From: JAMXLO01 sp963726125
Lineage (GTDB): Bacteria > Pseudomonadota > Alphaproteobacteria > Acetobacterales > Acetobacteraceae
DNA length: 64,000 nt
NCBI GenBank assembly: GCA_963726125.1
Contig: CAVSBG010000001.1
Location: 186,001-250,000 of the forward strand
Direction: 5' to 3'
Positions 26,842 through 35,984 of this stretch are shown in pieces. The translations under genes and the position numbers were made by a program. Every line of letters begins with the position of its first letter. Position 1 is the stretch's first letter. Under the pieces are notes generated by a model. It was not told the origin of the DNA, made no database searches, and saw only the letters and a list, made by a program, of their open reading frames with translations.

Positions 26842-29800
26842 ATGAACGCCATCTCTCCACGCTCGCCGGCTGCCACTCTTTGGGATCGGTATGTGCGGTT
26901 GCCGCCCAGCCTCAGGATGCTGCTGCGGCTCAAGAGCCTGATCGTGCCGGGCGCCACGAAGTCTGAGTTCGTGGAGTGTATCAAGGCGAGTGGATCCCGA
27001 ACGCCAGACGGCAAGATTTGGACTGCCGTCTTGGTCAACACTTGGTCGGACGAACTGCGCCGTCAGGGACTGATGACGGCAGAGAACGCGTGCGCACCGG
27101 CGCTGTTACATCAGGTGGCGGCTGACGGCGGATCATCGGAAGATGCCGATGCGTTGGTGACGTCGATCCGCACGGTGCTGCCTTCCCAGGTCCTGAGCAG
27201 CAACTATTATGCTTCCACGCGCATGGTCACGCGTGACGCGGTGCATCGTCTGATCCGGTTGGCGGTCTATACGAATGACGAGGCCGTATTTATCCAGAAC
27301 CGCGACCTTTGCGACAAAGTATTGGCGCCGGAGCGGACAGTCATGGTTCTGGCCAACGCGTTTTATGACGTGCCGTTCAAGGCGGACTGGATCGGCAGCC
27401 GGCATGCAGTCATTCAGGCTCCGTTGCTGGAAGCCAGGCTGAACGCTTTCATCGTGACGGGTCTGGCCGGCTCTGAAATGCCGGATGTCATCGCCCTTTG
27501 CCGGACGCTACGGGGACAGGCCGGTTTCGGCGGTCTGGCATCGCAGCTTCTGCGATACGATCTGTTGGCGGGACGGTTGGACAACCTCCGTGACCATGTG
27601 AAGGGCGTAGGTGACGACCCTGGCGACACACGGCAGGCGGTGGAAGGCACGATTGCTTTTCTGGAGGGCCGCAACGAGGCGGCGTTGTCGCACTTCCGGG
27701 ATGCCCTGAAATTACACCGCAAGCGTCTGGGCAAGCGTAAGCTGTTCTTGCCGGACGAATTCGGGTTGTTTTTCCTGCTGGCATTGCTGCGGGCCAATGA
27801 TACGGATGTGCACGCCGAGATCCAGGCCGGCCTGGAAGCCGCGATGTCCATTTCGGAGCAGGCCGGCCACGACGGCGGCCTGCTGTCGATACTGACCCTG
27901 CTTTGGCTGGTCCAGGGGCTGGAAGCGAAGGCGCGCGATCTGGCCGCGAGGTTGCGTACGGCGATGCCGGCCTCACCACTCTCCGCCGCTTGCGTCGCTT
28001 TGGCCGAATACGCCGTGGATGCCGGCGTGTCGCGCGGGAACCGCGCGGATCTTGCGGCTCGCTTCGAGAAGATGCGGGAGGTGCTGCCACTGGTCGCGCG
28101 CATCTACGGCGAAATTCTGTCCGAAGTGGACGCTCACCCTGGTCCGTACAAGGCGTGGCTCGCCGGGCCCAGCATGGTCGGGTTCACCCGGATCATCCAG
28201 ACCCGCCAACCGTGGGAACGCGCCCTGGAGAGCCTGGATGCTTTCCTTGGCAAGGGCGATCCAAGCGCGGACAGTCTCAGGGCGCCCCGTAAAGCGAAAC
28301 GCCTCGTCTGGTTCGTCGATCCGGAAACCGAGGATGTCACGGCCGCCGAACAGTCCGCGAAGGGTCGCGACGGTTGGACCGATGGCCGGGCCGTGGCGAT
28401 GAAGCGGCTGCATGAACAGGACCCGCGGCTCGACTACCTGACGCCACAGGACCGTTTGGCATTGCGCACGATCCGGAAAGGCACGCCGGGCTGGTATGGC
28501 GAGGAATCCTATGAATTCGACAGTTCGCGCACGCTCGCTGCGCTGGTCGGACACCCGACCGTGTTTCACGCCGGGCAACGTTCGCAACCTCTCGAACTGG
28601 TGTCCTATCCGGTCGAACTGCTGATCACCGAGACGGGCGACGGATACCACGTCGCACTGTCCCATACGGCGATCGAGCCAACGGTGTTTCTGGAGCCAGA
28701 AACGCCGGCGCGTTACCGGGTGATCGAATTTCCCCGGACGTTGATGACGGTGCAGGAAATTCTCGGCGAACGGGGCCTGACGGTGCCCGCGGCCGCGCGC
28801 GATCAGGTCGTGGCGATGGTGCGGCGTGACAGCCCGGCATTACCGATTCGCGCGGAAATCGCCGAAGTCGATCAACCGGGGATCGATGGCCAGTCCACAC
28901 CGGTCGTGCAGTTGGTGCCTTATGGGGAAGGGCTGAAGCTGGGGCTGGTGGTTCGGCCATTCGGCGCCAACGGGCCAGCTTATGTCGCGGGACTTGGCGG
29001 CCGATCTGTGCTGGCGGCCGTGGCCGGGCAGCAACTTCGCGCCAACCGGGACCTGCCTCAGGAAGTGGCGGAGCGGACGGCTTTGATCGAGAGCTGTGCG
29101 ACGCTCCGCGATCGCGGTGGCTCTGATCTGCATGAACTGGTGATCGAGGACCTGGACGGTTGTCTGGAACTGCTGCTGGAACTGCGGTCCTATGCTGCAC
29201 CGGTCGCCGTCGAATGGCCGGAAGGCCGCTCGATGCGGGTCAGTCCGGTCGCGGCCGGAAATCTGAAGATGCGGGTGGCACAGGACCGCGACTGGTTCAA
29301 CGTCGACGGAACGGTCGCTCTGGATGACGAGCAGGTGCTGGAGATGCGCTTCCTGCTGGAACGGCTGGATAAGGCACCGGGCCGGTTTGTGCCGTTGGGC
29401 GATGGACGCTTCATCGCGCTGACCCGCCAGCTGCAGACACAGTTGCAACGTCTGGCCTCGGTGTCGGAACCATACAAGACCGGGCGGCGCGTGCATGCCT
29501 TGGGTGCGCCGGCACTCGACGCGGTGCTGGAAGACGCCGGCGACGTGAAAGTGGACGCGGCCTGGAAGAAGCATGTGGGCCGCATCCGGGCGGCCGAGGG
29601 CTGGACGCCGGTGCTGCCGTCGGCGCTGCAAGCTGAGTTGCGTGATTACCAGGTGGAAGGGTTCGTCTGGCTGTCCCGTCTGGCGCGCTGGGGCGCCGGG
29701 GCATGCCTGGCTGACGACATGGGACTGGGGAAAACGGTTCAGGCGATTGCGGCGATGCTGGACCGCGCCGCGGACGGGCCGTGCCTCGTCATCGCGCCAA

Positions 29801-31008
29801 CCTCAGTATGCCCGAACTGGGAGGCCGAGATCGGCCGGTTCGCACCCACGCTGCGCACGCACCGGTTGCCGGTGACGGAAAGCCGGGCCGCGCTGGTGGC
29901 CGGTCTGGGGCCACGCGATGTGCTGGTGTGCAGCTACGGTCTACTGCAACAGGCCGGGGAGGCGCTGACCGGACGGGACTGGCAAATGGTCGTGCTGGAC
30001 GAAGCGCAGGCGATCAAGAACGCCGAAACCAAGCGTGCCCAGGCTGTTCAGGCGCTGCGGGCCGGCTTCCGTTTGGCGTTGACGGGAACGCCCGTCGAAA
30101 ACTACCTGGATGAGCTCTGGAGTTTGTTCAACTTCGTCAATCCCGGCGTGCTGGGATCACGCGAAGGCTTTCAGAAGCGTTTTGCCCGCCCCATCGAGCG
30201 GGAAAAGGACCCTCTCGCGCGTCAGGCCCTGCGTGCGCTGATCCGGCCATTCCTGCTGCGCCGGACCAAGGCCGCGGTGCTGAGCGAGTTACCGCCGCGC
30301 ACGGAACAGACGCTGAATGTGGAGATGAGCGGCACCGAACAAGCCTTCTACGAAGCGCTGCGACAGCGGTCGCTGGAGCGGATCGCGGCCCTGGATGCAC
30401 CGCAGGGCAAGCGGAAGATACAAATCCTGGCCGAGATCACACGGTTGCGACGCGCATGCTGCAATCCGGCTCTGATCGATGCCGCCGCGAACGTGCCAAG
30501 CGGGAAACTGGGCGCGTTCTTAGAACTGGTGGAGGATCTGATCCGCAACCGGCACAGGGCGTTGGTGTTCAGCCAGTTCGTTGGGCACCTGGAACTGGTG
30601 CGGGCGGCGCTGGATGCGCGCGGGATCCGGTACGAATATCTTGATGGCGGCACGCCATCCGCGGAACGTGAACGGCGGGTCGCGGCATTCCAGGCGGGCG
30701 GAGCCGACCTGTTCCTGATCAGCCTCCGGGCCGGGGGAACCGGGCTCAACCTGACCGCAGCGGATTACGTGGTGCATCTGGATCCGTGGTGGAACCCAGC
30801 GGTAGAGGATCAGGCATCAGACCGGGCGCACCGCATTGGTCAGGAACGGCCTGTGACTATCTATCGCCTGATCATGCAGAACAGCATTGAGGAGCAGATC
30901 CTGCGGCTGCATCGGGACAAGCGTGATCTCGCATCCGAACTGCTGGAGGGGACGGAGACGACGGCACAGTTGAGCGAGGAGGCGTTGCTGGATTTGATCC
31001 GGGCGTGA
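26842..31008 (+). CDS. SNF2-family DNA-dependent ATPase with large N-terminal region
   Basis: 1388 residues from the ATG at 26842. The last 460 residues are a SNF2 helicase-like motor: LRDYQVEGFVWLSRL, Walker A DDMGLGKT (Lys964), APTSVCPNWEAEI, Walker B DEAQ at 1053-1056, LTGTPVENYLDELWSLFNF, then RecA2 with RALVFSQF, RAGGTGLNLT and QASDRAHRIGQ at 1324-1334. These enzymes use ATP to move along duplex DNA and displace proteins. The first 900 residues are not a known domain to me: a short winged-helix-like start, then long helical repeats (TPR-like) and a beta-rich part before the motor. An earlier start at 26644 cannot be excluded. Last gene of the chaperone run, 309 bases after the zinc-ribbon gene. 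Confidence 0.9.
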   Translation: MNAISPRSPAATLWDRYVRLPPSLRMLLRLKSLIVPGATKSEFVECIKASGSRTPDGKIWTAVLVNTWSDELRRQGLMTAENACAPALLHQVAADGGSSEDADALVTSIRTVLPSQVLSSNYYASTRMVTRDAVHRLIRLAVYTNDEAVFIQNRDLCDKVLAPERTVMVLANAFYDVPFKADWIGSRHAVIQAPLLEARLNAFIVTGLAGSEMPDVIALCRTLRGQAGFGGLASQLLRYDLLAGRLDNLRDHVKGVGDDPGDTRQAVEGTIAFLEGRNEAALSHFRDALKLHRKRLGKRKLFLPDEFGLFFLLALLRANDTDVHAEIQAGLEAAMSISEQAGHDGGLLSILTLLWLVQGLEAKARDLAARLRTAMPASPLSAACVALAEYAVDAGVSRGNRADLAARFEKMREVLPLVARIYGEILSEVDAHPGPYKAWLAGPSMVGFTRIIQTRQPWERALESLDAFLGKGDPSADSLRAPRKAKRLVWFVDPETEDVTAAEQSAKGRDGWTDGRAVAMKRLHEQDPRLDYLTPQDRLALRTIRKGTPGWYGEESYEFDSSRTLAALVGHPTVFHAGQRSQPLELVSYPVELLITETGDGYHVALSHTAIEPTVFLEPETPARYRVIEFPRTLMTVQEILGERGLTVPAAARDQVVAMVRRDSPALPIRAEIAEVDQPGIDGQSTPVVQLVPYGEGLKLGLVVRPFGANGPAYVAGLGGRSVLAAVAGQQLRANRDLPQEVAERTALIESCATLRDRGGSDLHELVIEDLDGCLELLLELRSYAAPVAVEWPEGRSMRVSPVAAGNLKMRVAQDRDWFNVDGTVALDDEQVLEMRFLLERLDKAPGRFVPLGDGRFIALTRQLQTQLQRLASVSEPYKTGRRVHALGAPALDAVLEDAGDVKVDAAWKKHVGRIRAAEGWTPVLPSALQAELRDYQVEGFVWLSRLARWGAGACLADDMGLGKTVQAIAAMLDRAADGPCLVIAPTSVCPNWEAEIGRFAPTLRTHRLPVTESRAALVAGLGPRDVLVCSYGLLQQAGEALTGRDWQMVVLDEAQAIKNAETKRAQAVQALRAGFRLALTGTPVENYLDELWSLFNFVNPGVLGSREGFQKRFARPIEREKDPLARQALRALIRPFLLRRTKAAVLSELPPRTEQTLNVEMSGTEQAFYEALRQRSLERIAALDAPQGKRKIQILAEITRLRRACCNPALIDAAANVPSGKLGAFLELVEDLIRNRHRALVFSQFVGHLELVRAALDARGIRYEYLDGGTPSAERERRVAAFQAGGADLFLISLRAGGTGLNLTAADYVVHLDPWWNPAVEDQASDRAHRIGQERPVTIYRLIMQNSIEEQILRLHRDKRDLASELLEGTETTAQLSEEALLDLIRA

Positions 31009-31379
31009 ACGGGCGTCTTTTCCATGTGGCCACTATTCAGGGAACCATAGTTCCTGGCGACACGATGACTTTATCAACCCGGCCGCCAGCATTCCCAGCC
31101 TGGGGCTTGTATGCCTGGGTGATAACTCCCGGTGCGGTTTCGATGCTGTATGACTTGACCAGAAACCTCTCGGTGACTGGCACCGTCGTTAATGGCTCAT
31201 CAAGTCAGCATTCTGGCACATGGCAAATTGGTTCGTATGTATCGGCGTTGGGCGGGACTTCAACGCCGATACGAATAGGGTTCGCGCTGGGGGCTGCGAG
31301 TGGGTTGAACCTGACGCAACTAAACGCCTTCGCCGCAGCGCTACGCTTCCCGCTCGCGGTTCGCGGTGTTACTGTTTAG
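31005..31379 (+). CDS. Hypothetical protein overlapping the SNF2 stop
   Basis: 124 residues if the GTG at 31005 is used; that codon overlaps the SNF2 stop codon by four bases (GTGA), a common coupling arrangement. An internal ATG at 31065 would give 104 residues. The translation is rich in Gly, Ser, Thr and Ala with beta-type patterns (WGLYAWVITPGAVSMLYDL, VTGTVVNGSSSQHSGTWQIG) and no domain I recognise. Codon use is clearly lower in GC3 than the SNF2 gene, suggesting a separate origin. A terminator-like hairpin follows 12 bases after its stop, so it may close the cluster's transcript. Confidence 0.5.
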   Translation: MNGRLFHVATIQGTIVPGDTMTLSTRPPAFPAWGLYAWVITPGAVSMLYDLTRNLSVTGTVVNGSSSQHSGTWQIGSYVSALGGTSTPIRIGFALGAASGLNLTQLNAFAAALRFPLAVRGVTV

Positions 31380-31390
31380 TTGGTAGAAAG

Positions 31391-31421
31391 AGCCGCCCCG
31401 CCATTGTGGGACGGGACGGCT
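31391..31421 (+). terminator. Hairpin after the SNF2 cluster
   Basis: Stem AGCCGCCCCG (31391-31400) pairs with CGGGACGGCT (31412-31421) with one mismatch and an 11-base loop. It stands 12 bases after the stop of the overlapping ORF. No T-run follows, so it is terminator-like rather than a classic terminator. Confidence 0.5.
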
Positions 31422-31533
31422 TAGGGTCACTACTAGTAGTTAGTCGATTTTAAGTTCAAGCCAAATGCGGATTATGTCTACCAAAGCTAAGAGCATAACC
31501 CAATAAAGTCTGGTCAAAACAAAACCTCTCTGA

Positions 31534-31594
31534 ATTGCCTTCATGCGGTTCCATTCCAGGTCTCGGAATGGCTGGTTGGCTGCATGAAGGCAAT
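31534..31594. repeat. Two-tier inverted repeat (long hairpin)
   Basis: Outer arms ATTGCCTTCATGC (31534-31546) and GCATGAAGGCAAT (31582-31594) are a perfect 13-base inverted repeat. Inside them CCATTCC (31551-31557) and GGAATGG (31565-31571) form a second perfect stem with a seven-base loop. The 61 bases would fold as one long interrupted hairpin. No gene overlaps it. It could be an end of a mobile element, a recombination site or a small RNA. Confidence 0.6.
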
Positions 31595-31835
31595 ATCAGT
31601 CTAGCCTAGATACGTGACTAGCGGATACGGGAGACGGCAACCCCCACTCTGCCAGCGCGCCATTACCCTGCCTGGACCTATGGGGGTGCCGCGTGCCCTT
31701 GGCGGAAGGCGCAGGGATGGGCACTGGGAAACTGGACGCCTTCACCTTCCCGTGCTTCGTTTGTTGGTGGGCCGCCGGTCCCGTCGCATCCTGGGCGGTG
31801 TGCGATTTCCTCGGGGGCGTTCCCTTTCGGCGCAG
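31595..31835. other. Intergenic stretch in the accessory section
   Basis: 241 bases between the long hairpin and the stop of the split membrane-protein gene. Short open frames exist on both strands but none has a ribosome site or recognisable product. A GGGTTTCGAGCC segment near 31850 recalls a tRNA T-arm but no tRNA can be built around it. Confidence 0.4.
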
Positions 31836-32686
31836 TCACCGTCTGCGGGTTTCGAGCCGCTGTATCTGCTCCCATCGATAAAATACGAGATGACGAGTTG
31901 GCTGATAATACATAAGGACGCCGCCATCCAGCACTCTAATAAGCGCATTGGACTCATTGGGAGGGCTGTCTTTTATCTGAATTATTGCCGGTTTCAAATG
32001 AATTCTGACGACTGTAGATGAGTCCAGATATCCTTTCACTGCGCATAGACTTACAACGGTAACGCAATAGATGCCTATCATAATCATCTTTGGCGAAATG
32101 GCCCCTTTGCTCCAATGGGGCAGCACAAATGACAGGTTTACAAGGAAGATGCACCCAGATGCGACGCCCAGGAGACTCCAAAGGGGCGGTAGCTGGAACA
32201 AGATGGCAGCGCCGAGCCCAAATAGAAAAATGCGAGCTGTGGCCCGGTCTACGAACCTTTCGACGTCAGGAGGTTTCTGTTCGGAATAGTGGCCGCAATT
32301 TTTTCCAAATGTCTTTTAGCGGCCCTGTCCATAATGTGCCTCGCGAACTTTGGAATAAGTGGGGAGATATATGCTATTATGGCTACGAGGCTTTTTTGCC
32401 TGTCTTCGATGTCCATAAATAGCTTTGAATGCACTGATCCAATAAGTAACATTAACAATGTTAGCGGCAGGAACGATATTGCGCTATCAATATGGTCATG
32501 CAATGAGAGCAGATGAAAGAATCTTGGCTCGATCTCCGAGAAATAGGCGCCATCGTAGGCCAGTCCGCAAAACAATGCCGAGAGGCTGATCACGCCCGAT
32601 AGTTCGGCAAACGTGTATCTATCCCACCAATTCGACGGAGGCGCCTGCGTTTCAGTCGCGCGGGGTGCGGCCAATTGATCATTCAT
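31836..32686 (-). pseudogene. Multi-pass membrane protein of unknown function, frameshifted
   Basis: Two frames on the minus strand join into one membrane protein of about 283 residues. The first (32686 to about 32260) starts at MNDQLAAPRATETQ and has helices ELSGVISLSALFCGLAYDGA and AISFLPLTLLMLLIGSVHS, then ends LLTSKGS and stop. Reading on with one base added at about 32260 gives LLTS-ERFVDRATARIFLFG, LGAAILFQLPPLWSLLGVAS and further helices, closing with a soluble tail (VLMYYQPTRHLVFYRWEQIQ). The second frame has no good start of its own, which favours a single broken gene. No family is recognised. GC is lower than in core genes. Confidence 0.55.
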
Positions 32687-32763
32687 GGGTTCGCGCTCGC
32701 TCTTAGTTGCCGTCGTGGCCACCGTTACAAGAAAGCCATTTGGGCGCAATTGCGCATGCGACC

Positions 32764-33087
32764 CTATCCCCGCGCCTCCGCCCCCAGGAGGGCCACACGA
32801 CGCGGCCGGACGCGCTCATTGAGCGTTGGCCCCGTCACCAGCCACGCGGCGCCTACAGGCTTCCCGCAGCCGGCGCATTGCATCAGCCGCAACACTCCGC
32901 CGACAGTCGCCTTGCCGTCATAGCAGGCTGCCAGCGCCGTAATCGAGTAGACGCGCTCGCCACGGCAACCGGGCGTCAGGCAATCAACGGCCAGACAGAA
33001 TCCTGTCAATTCCCGCAAGGGGCTGGATAGGATCGCAGTTCGCTGCCCGCGAGCGGATGCGTTTGCGGCTGCCATGTCGGAGAACAT
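32764..33087 (-). CDS. Hypothetical small cysteine-rich protein
   Basis: 107 residues, or 103 if the ATG at 33075 is used. Two cysteine pairs, CLTPGC and CAGC (QCAGCGKPVGAAWLVTG), separated by about 35 residues, suggest a zinc-binding fold. Otherwise the protein is small and basic at the C-terminus (NERVRPRRVALLG). No partner gene is obvious; it is divergent from the next small gene. Unknown function; possibly a leftover of a mobile element, given the setting. Confidence 0.5.
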   Translation of the reverse strand: MFSDMAAANASARGQRTAILSSPLRELTGFCLAVDCLTPGCRGERVYSITALAACYDGKATVGGVLRLMQCAGCGKPVGAAWLVTGPTLNERVRPRRVALLGAEARG

Positions 33088-33230
33088 AGTGGGAACGGAT
33101 GGTTAATGTCGAGTCGGCTCCAATCCATCGTGAGGCGCGCGGTAAATCACGCATAAATCACCGGTGGTTGATTTGCATAGGGCATTGCGTGGCGATATCC
33201 GCTGCCCCGATACCCGGGAGGGGGGCGCGG

Positions 33231-33485
33231 ATGTCCGCCTACATGGTTATGGCGCTGGGTGCATTTGTCGTTTCCATCATGGCAGGACTGAGCGGGGCCG
33301 GCGCGACGCCGATCTCTCGACGAGCCGAATCGAAAGCGTCAGGTGAAGAACAGCCGGTGATGCCGCAGTTGCCGCCGGAAGTTATCGCCGTTCTGCGCAG
33401 GAATGCGCTGCTGGCTGCCAACGGCGGTTCTCCGACCGGGGCGCCTGAAGTCCCACTCAGCCAAAATCCGCTCTCGATTCGCTGA
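33231..33485 (+). CDS. Small exported or membrane-anchored protein, unknown
   Basis: 84 residues from the ATG at 33231, which has a strong purine-rich ribosome site (GGAGGGG) just upstream; the open frame extends earlier, but without such a site. An N-terminal hydrophobic segment (MVMALGAFVVSIMAGLSGAG) acts as signal or anchor, followed by a short hydrophilic, Pro/Ala-rich region with VIAVLRRNALLAANGG. No domain is recognised. Confidence 0.5.
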   Translation: MSAYMVMALGAFVVSIMAGLSGAGATPISRRAESKASGEEQPVMPQLPPEVIAVLRRNALLAANGGSPTGAPEVPLSQNPLSIR

Positions 33486-33547
33486 AGCGGCATTTAGCTG
33501 GTGCTCCGAGGGCGGAGCGGCGGCTCAATTCTGAACGGCCACCGCCG

Positions 33548-33820
33548 TCACAGAAAAGACCAGACAGCGAAGATGATTGCTGCCCACATCGCGGCTCCAA
33601 TGAGCACTCCGACTCCGATGCCACGGGCGGGGTCTAGATCATCGACCAGCAGTGTCTTCGGGGCTGCCTCCACCTTCGCCTTGGCTGCATCGACAAGGAG
33701 TGGCCGGCCACGCAGCAATGCGATCAGGCGGGCATTCCGGAAGTCCATTCGCCCCGATCTGCGGCGGTCCGTCAGCGTCGCGTCGAGTGGTGGACGGTCA
33801 TCTTCGGTGCCATTGGCCAC
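33548..33820 (-). CDS. Small tail-anchored protein, unknown
   Basis: 90 residues. A charged N-terminal part (DDRPPLDATLTDRRRSGRMD) leads to a single C-terminal membrane helix (GVGVLIGAAMWAAIIFAVWS) ending at FL. This is a tail-anchored layout. It converges with the previous small gene, 62 bases apart. No family is recognised. Confidence 0.5.
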   Translation of the reverse strand: MANGTEDDRPPLDATLTDRRRSGRMDFRNARLIALLRGRPLLVDAAKAKVEAAPKTLLVDDLDPARGIGVGVLIGAAMWAAIIFAVWSFL

Positions 33821-34139
33821 GGAGTTGCATTCCCTTCCGGTCCGCGTGGTGCGGCCGTTCCGGTAACATCAACCCCTGCGGGACGAAGCTTTCCGTGCCG
33901 GGCGGGATCAGGCCATTCCGGGAACAGCCACCAAGCGTCGAAGCATTATGCCTTGTTGCCTCGTTCAGCTTGGACCGGGCTGCTTTGTTCAAGTCGAGTC
34001 TGTCAAGGCCCCAGTTGGGTATGAGCATCGTTAGCCCGTCTTCGCGGATTCGCCTGCCTCCAGGGCTATTTTCGTGCGGACGGAGTACGGTAAGCATCTG
34101 ATATATACGGCAAGTATTATGCGGTCACGGCTGAAACCG

Positions 34140-34155
34140 GCTGTAGTGAAGACCT
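34140..34155 (+). repeat. 16-base direct repeat, left copy, within the IS
   Basis: GCTGTAGTGAAGACCT, repeated exactly at 35969-35984. The right copy contains the transposase stop codon, so the pair does not bound the element. Confidence 0.8.
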
Positions 34156-34198
34156 GCCCTGTTCCCAACAGCAGATTCGCTCAGCTAGATTCGCTGTC

Positions 34199-35975
34199 AT
34201 GTTTCTGCGAAAGACCCAGAGGAAGAAAGACGGCAAGACCCACGACTATTGGAGCGTCGTCGAGAACAAGCGTGTCGCGGGCGGGCGCGTCGTGCAGCGT
34301 CACGTGCTGTATTTGGGCGAGATCAATTCCTCGCAGGCCGCGGTGTGGCGCAAGGCGATCGAGGTGCTCGACGACGATGCGGGGCAATCACGCACGATGG
34401 CGTTGTTCCCCGAGGACCGCTGTGCCGGCATCACGCCCGATGCGTCGGTGGTCCAGCTCCGCCTGTCGGAGATGCGGCTACGCCGGCCGCGGCAATGGGG
34501 CGCCTGTTGGCTGGCCGGGCAGCTGTGGCAGGCGTTGCAGTTGGATCGCTTTTGGGCCGATCGTCTGCCACCGAGCCGCAAAGGCACGCAGTGGGATCAG
34601 ATCCTGCAGGTGCTGGTCGCATACCGGCTGATCGCACCGGGCAGCGAGTGGAAGCTGCACCGCGACTGGTTCGGCAAGAGTGCCATGGCCGACCTGCTGG
34701 GGGCGGACTTCGGACTGGCGGAGGCGCACAAGCTCTACGCCTGCCACGACCTTCTGCTACAGCACAAGGACGCGTTGTTCTCGCATCTGATGGCGCGCTG
34801 GCGCGACCTGTTCAATGCGAACTTCGATGTGCTGCTCTACGATCTGACCAGTACCTATTTCGAGATCAATGCCTCGGACGTGGCGGAGGGCGACAAGCGG
34901 CGCCACGGCTACAGTCGCGACAAGCGGCCGGACTGCCCGCAGGTGGTGATCGCTTTGGTGGTCACCCCGGACGGTCTGCCCTTGGCCTACGAGGTGCTGC
35001 CCGGCAACACGGCGGACTGCACGACGCTGCGGATGTTCCTCGCCAGGATCGAGCGGCAATACGGCCGTGCGCGGCGCGTCTGGGTGATGGATCGCGGTAT
35101 CCCCACGGACGCCGGTACTGGCGGAAATGCGCAGCAGCGACCCACCGGTGCAGTATCTGGTGGGAACGCCGAAAGGGCGTCTCTCGCGGCTTGAGAAGCA
35201 GCTCCTGGCGAAGCCTTGGCAGGAAGCCCGGCCGGGTGTCTCGGTCAAACTGCTGGCCGAGGACGACGAACTCTATGTGTACGCCGAGAGCGTCGATCGC
35301 GTCAGCAAGGAACGCGCGATGCGCAGGCGGCAGCTCAAGTGGCTATGGAAGCGGTTGCGGGAGTTGGCCGCGATGGACGTCCGGCGCGAGGAAATGCTGA
35401 TGAAGCTGGGCGCGGCACGGGCCCGCGCTCCCACCGCATGGCGCCTGGTCGATATCGCGATGGACAAGGCAGGCGCTGGATTCAGTTACGCCCTCAATCG
35501 CCAGAAGCTGCGACAGATCCGACGGCGGGAAGGACGCTATCTGCTGCGGACCAACCTCACCGAGAACGACCCCGCGCTGCTGTGGCAGTACTATATCCAA
35601 CTCGTTGCGGTGGAACAGGCGTTCAAGAACCTGAAAGGAGATCTGGCGATACGGCCGATCTTCCATCAGGAAGAGCGCAGAATCGAAGCTCACATCTTCA
35701 TTGCGTTCCTGGCTTATTGTCTGCAGATCACGCTACAGCGTCGCCTGCACGCTCTGGCGCCGGGACTGACCGCGCGCAGTGCTCTCGAGAAGTTCGCCGC
35801 CGTCCAGATGATCGATGTTCATCTGCCAACCACCGACGGGCGCGAGCTGCTGCTGACCCGCTACACTCAGCCCGAGCCAGAACTCCAGCTTCTGATCCGG
35901 CAGCTCAAGCTCAGTTTGCCGCCGCAGCCGCCACCGCGCATCGCCACCGGCCGGCTACCCAGTCACCCGCTGTAG
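34199..35975 (+). pseudogene. IS1634-family transposase, frameshifted
   Basis: DDE transposase that would be about 591 residues. First frame (34199 to about 35114): MFLRKTQRKKDGKTHDYWS, VLLYDLTSTYFEIN with the first catalytic Asp, and RRVWVMDRGIPTDA with the second. Second frame (about 35114 to 35975): EMRSSDPPVQYLVGTPKGRL and LKGDLAIRPIFHQEERRIEA, with the likely catalytic Glu, and HIFIAFLAYCLQITL. Removing one G at about 35114 joins GIPTDA to VLAEMRSSDPP exactly as expected in the family. As written the first frame ends after 30 further residues. The element is therefore probably immobile unless a partner supplies transposase. Confidence 0.9.
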
Positions 35976-35984
35976 TGAAGACCT
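35969..35984 (+). repeat. 16-base direct repeat, right copy, within the IS
   Basis: GCTGTAGTGAAGACCT, identical to 34140-34155. It includes the TAG stop codon of the transposase. Confidence 0.8.

Noticed and set aside
31840..31870. tRNA-like T-arm (GGGTTTCGAGCC)
   Set aside because: No acceptor, D or anticodon arm can be placed around it.
33798..34097. 99-codon minus-strand frame left of the IS
   Set aside because: It crosses the IS end and has no ribosome site or recognisable fold.
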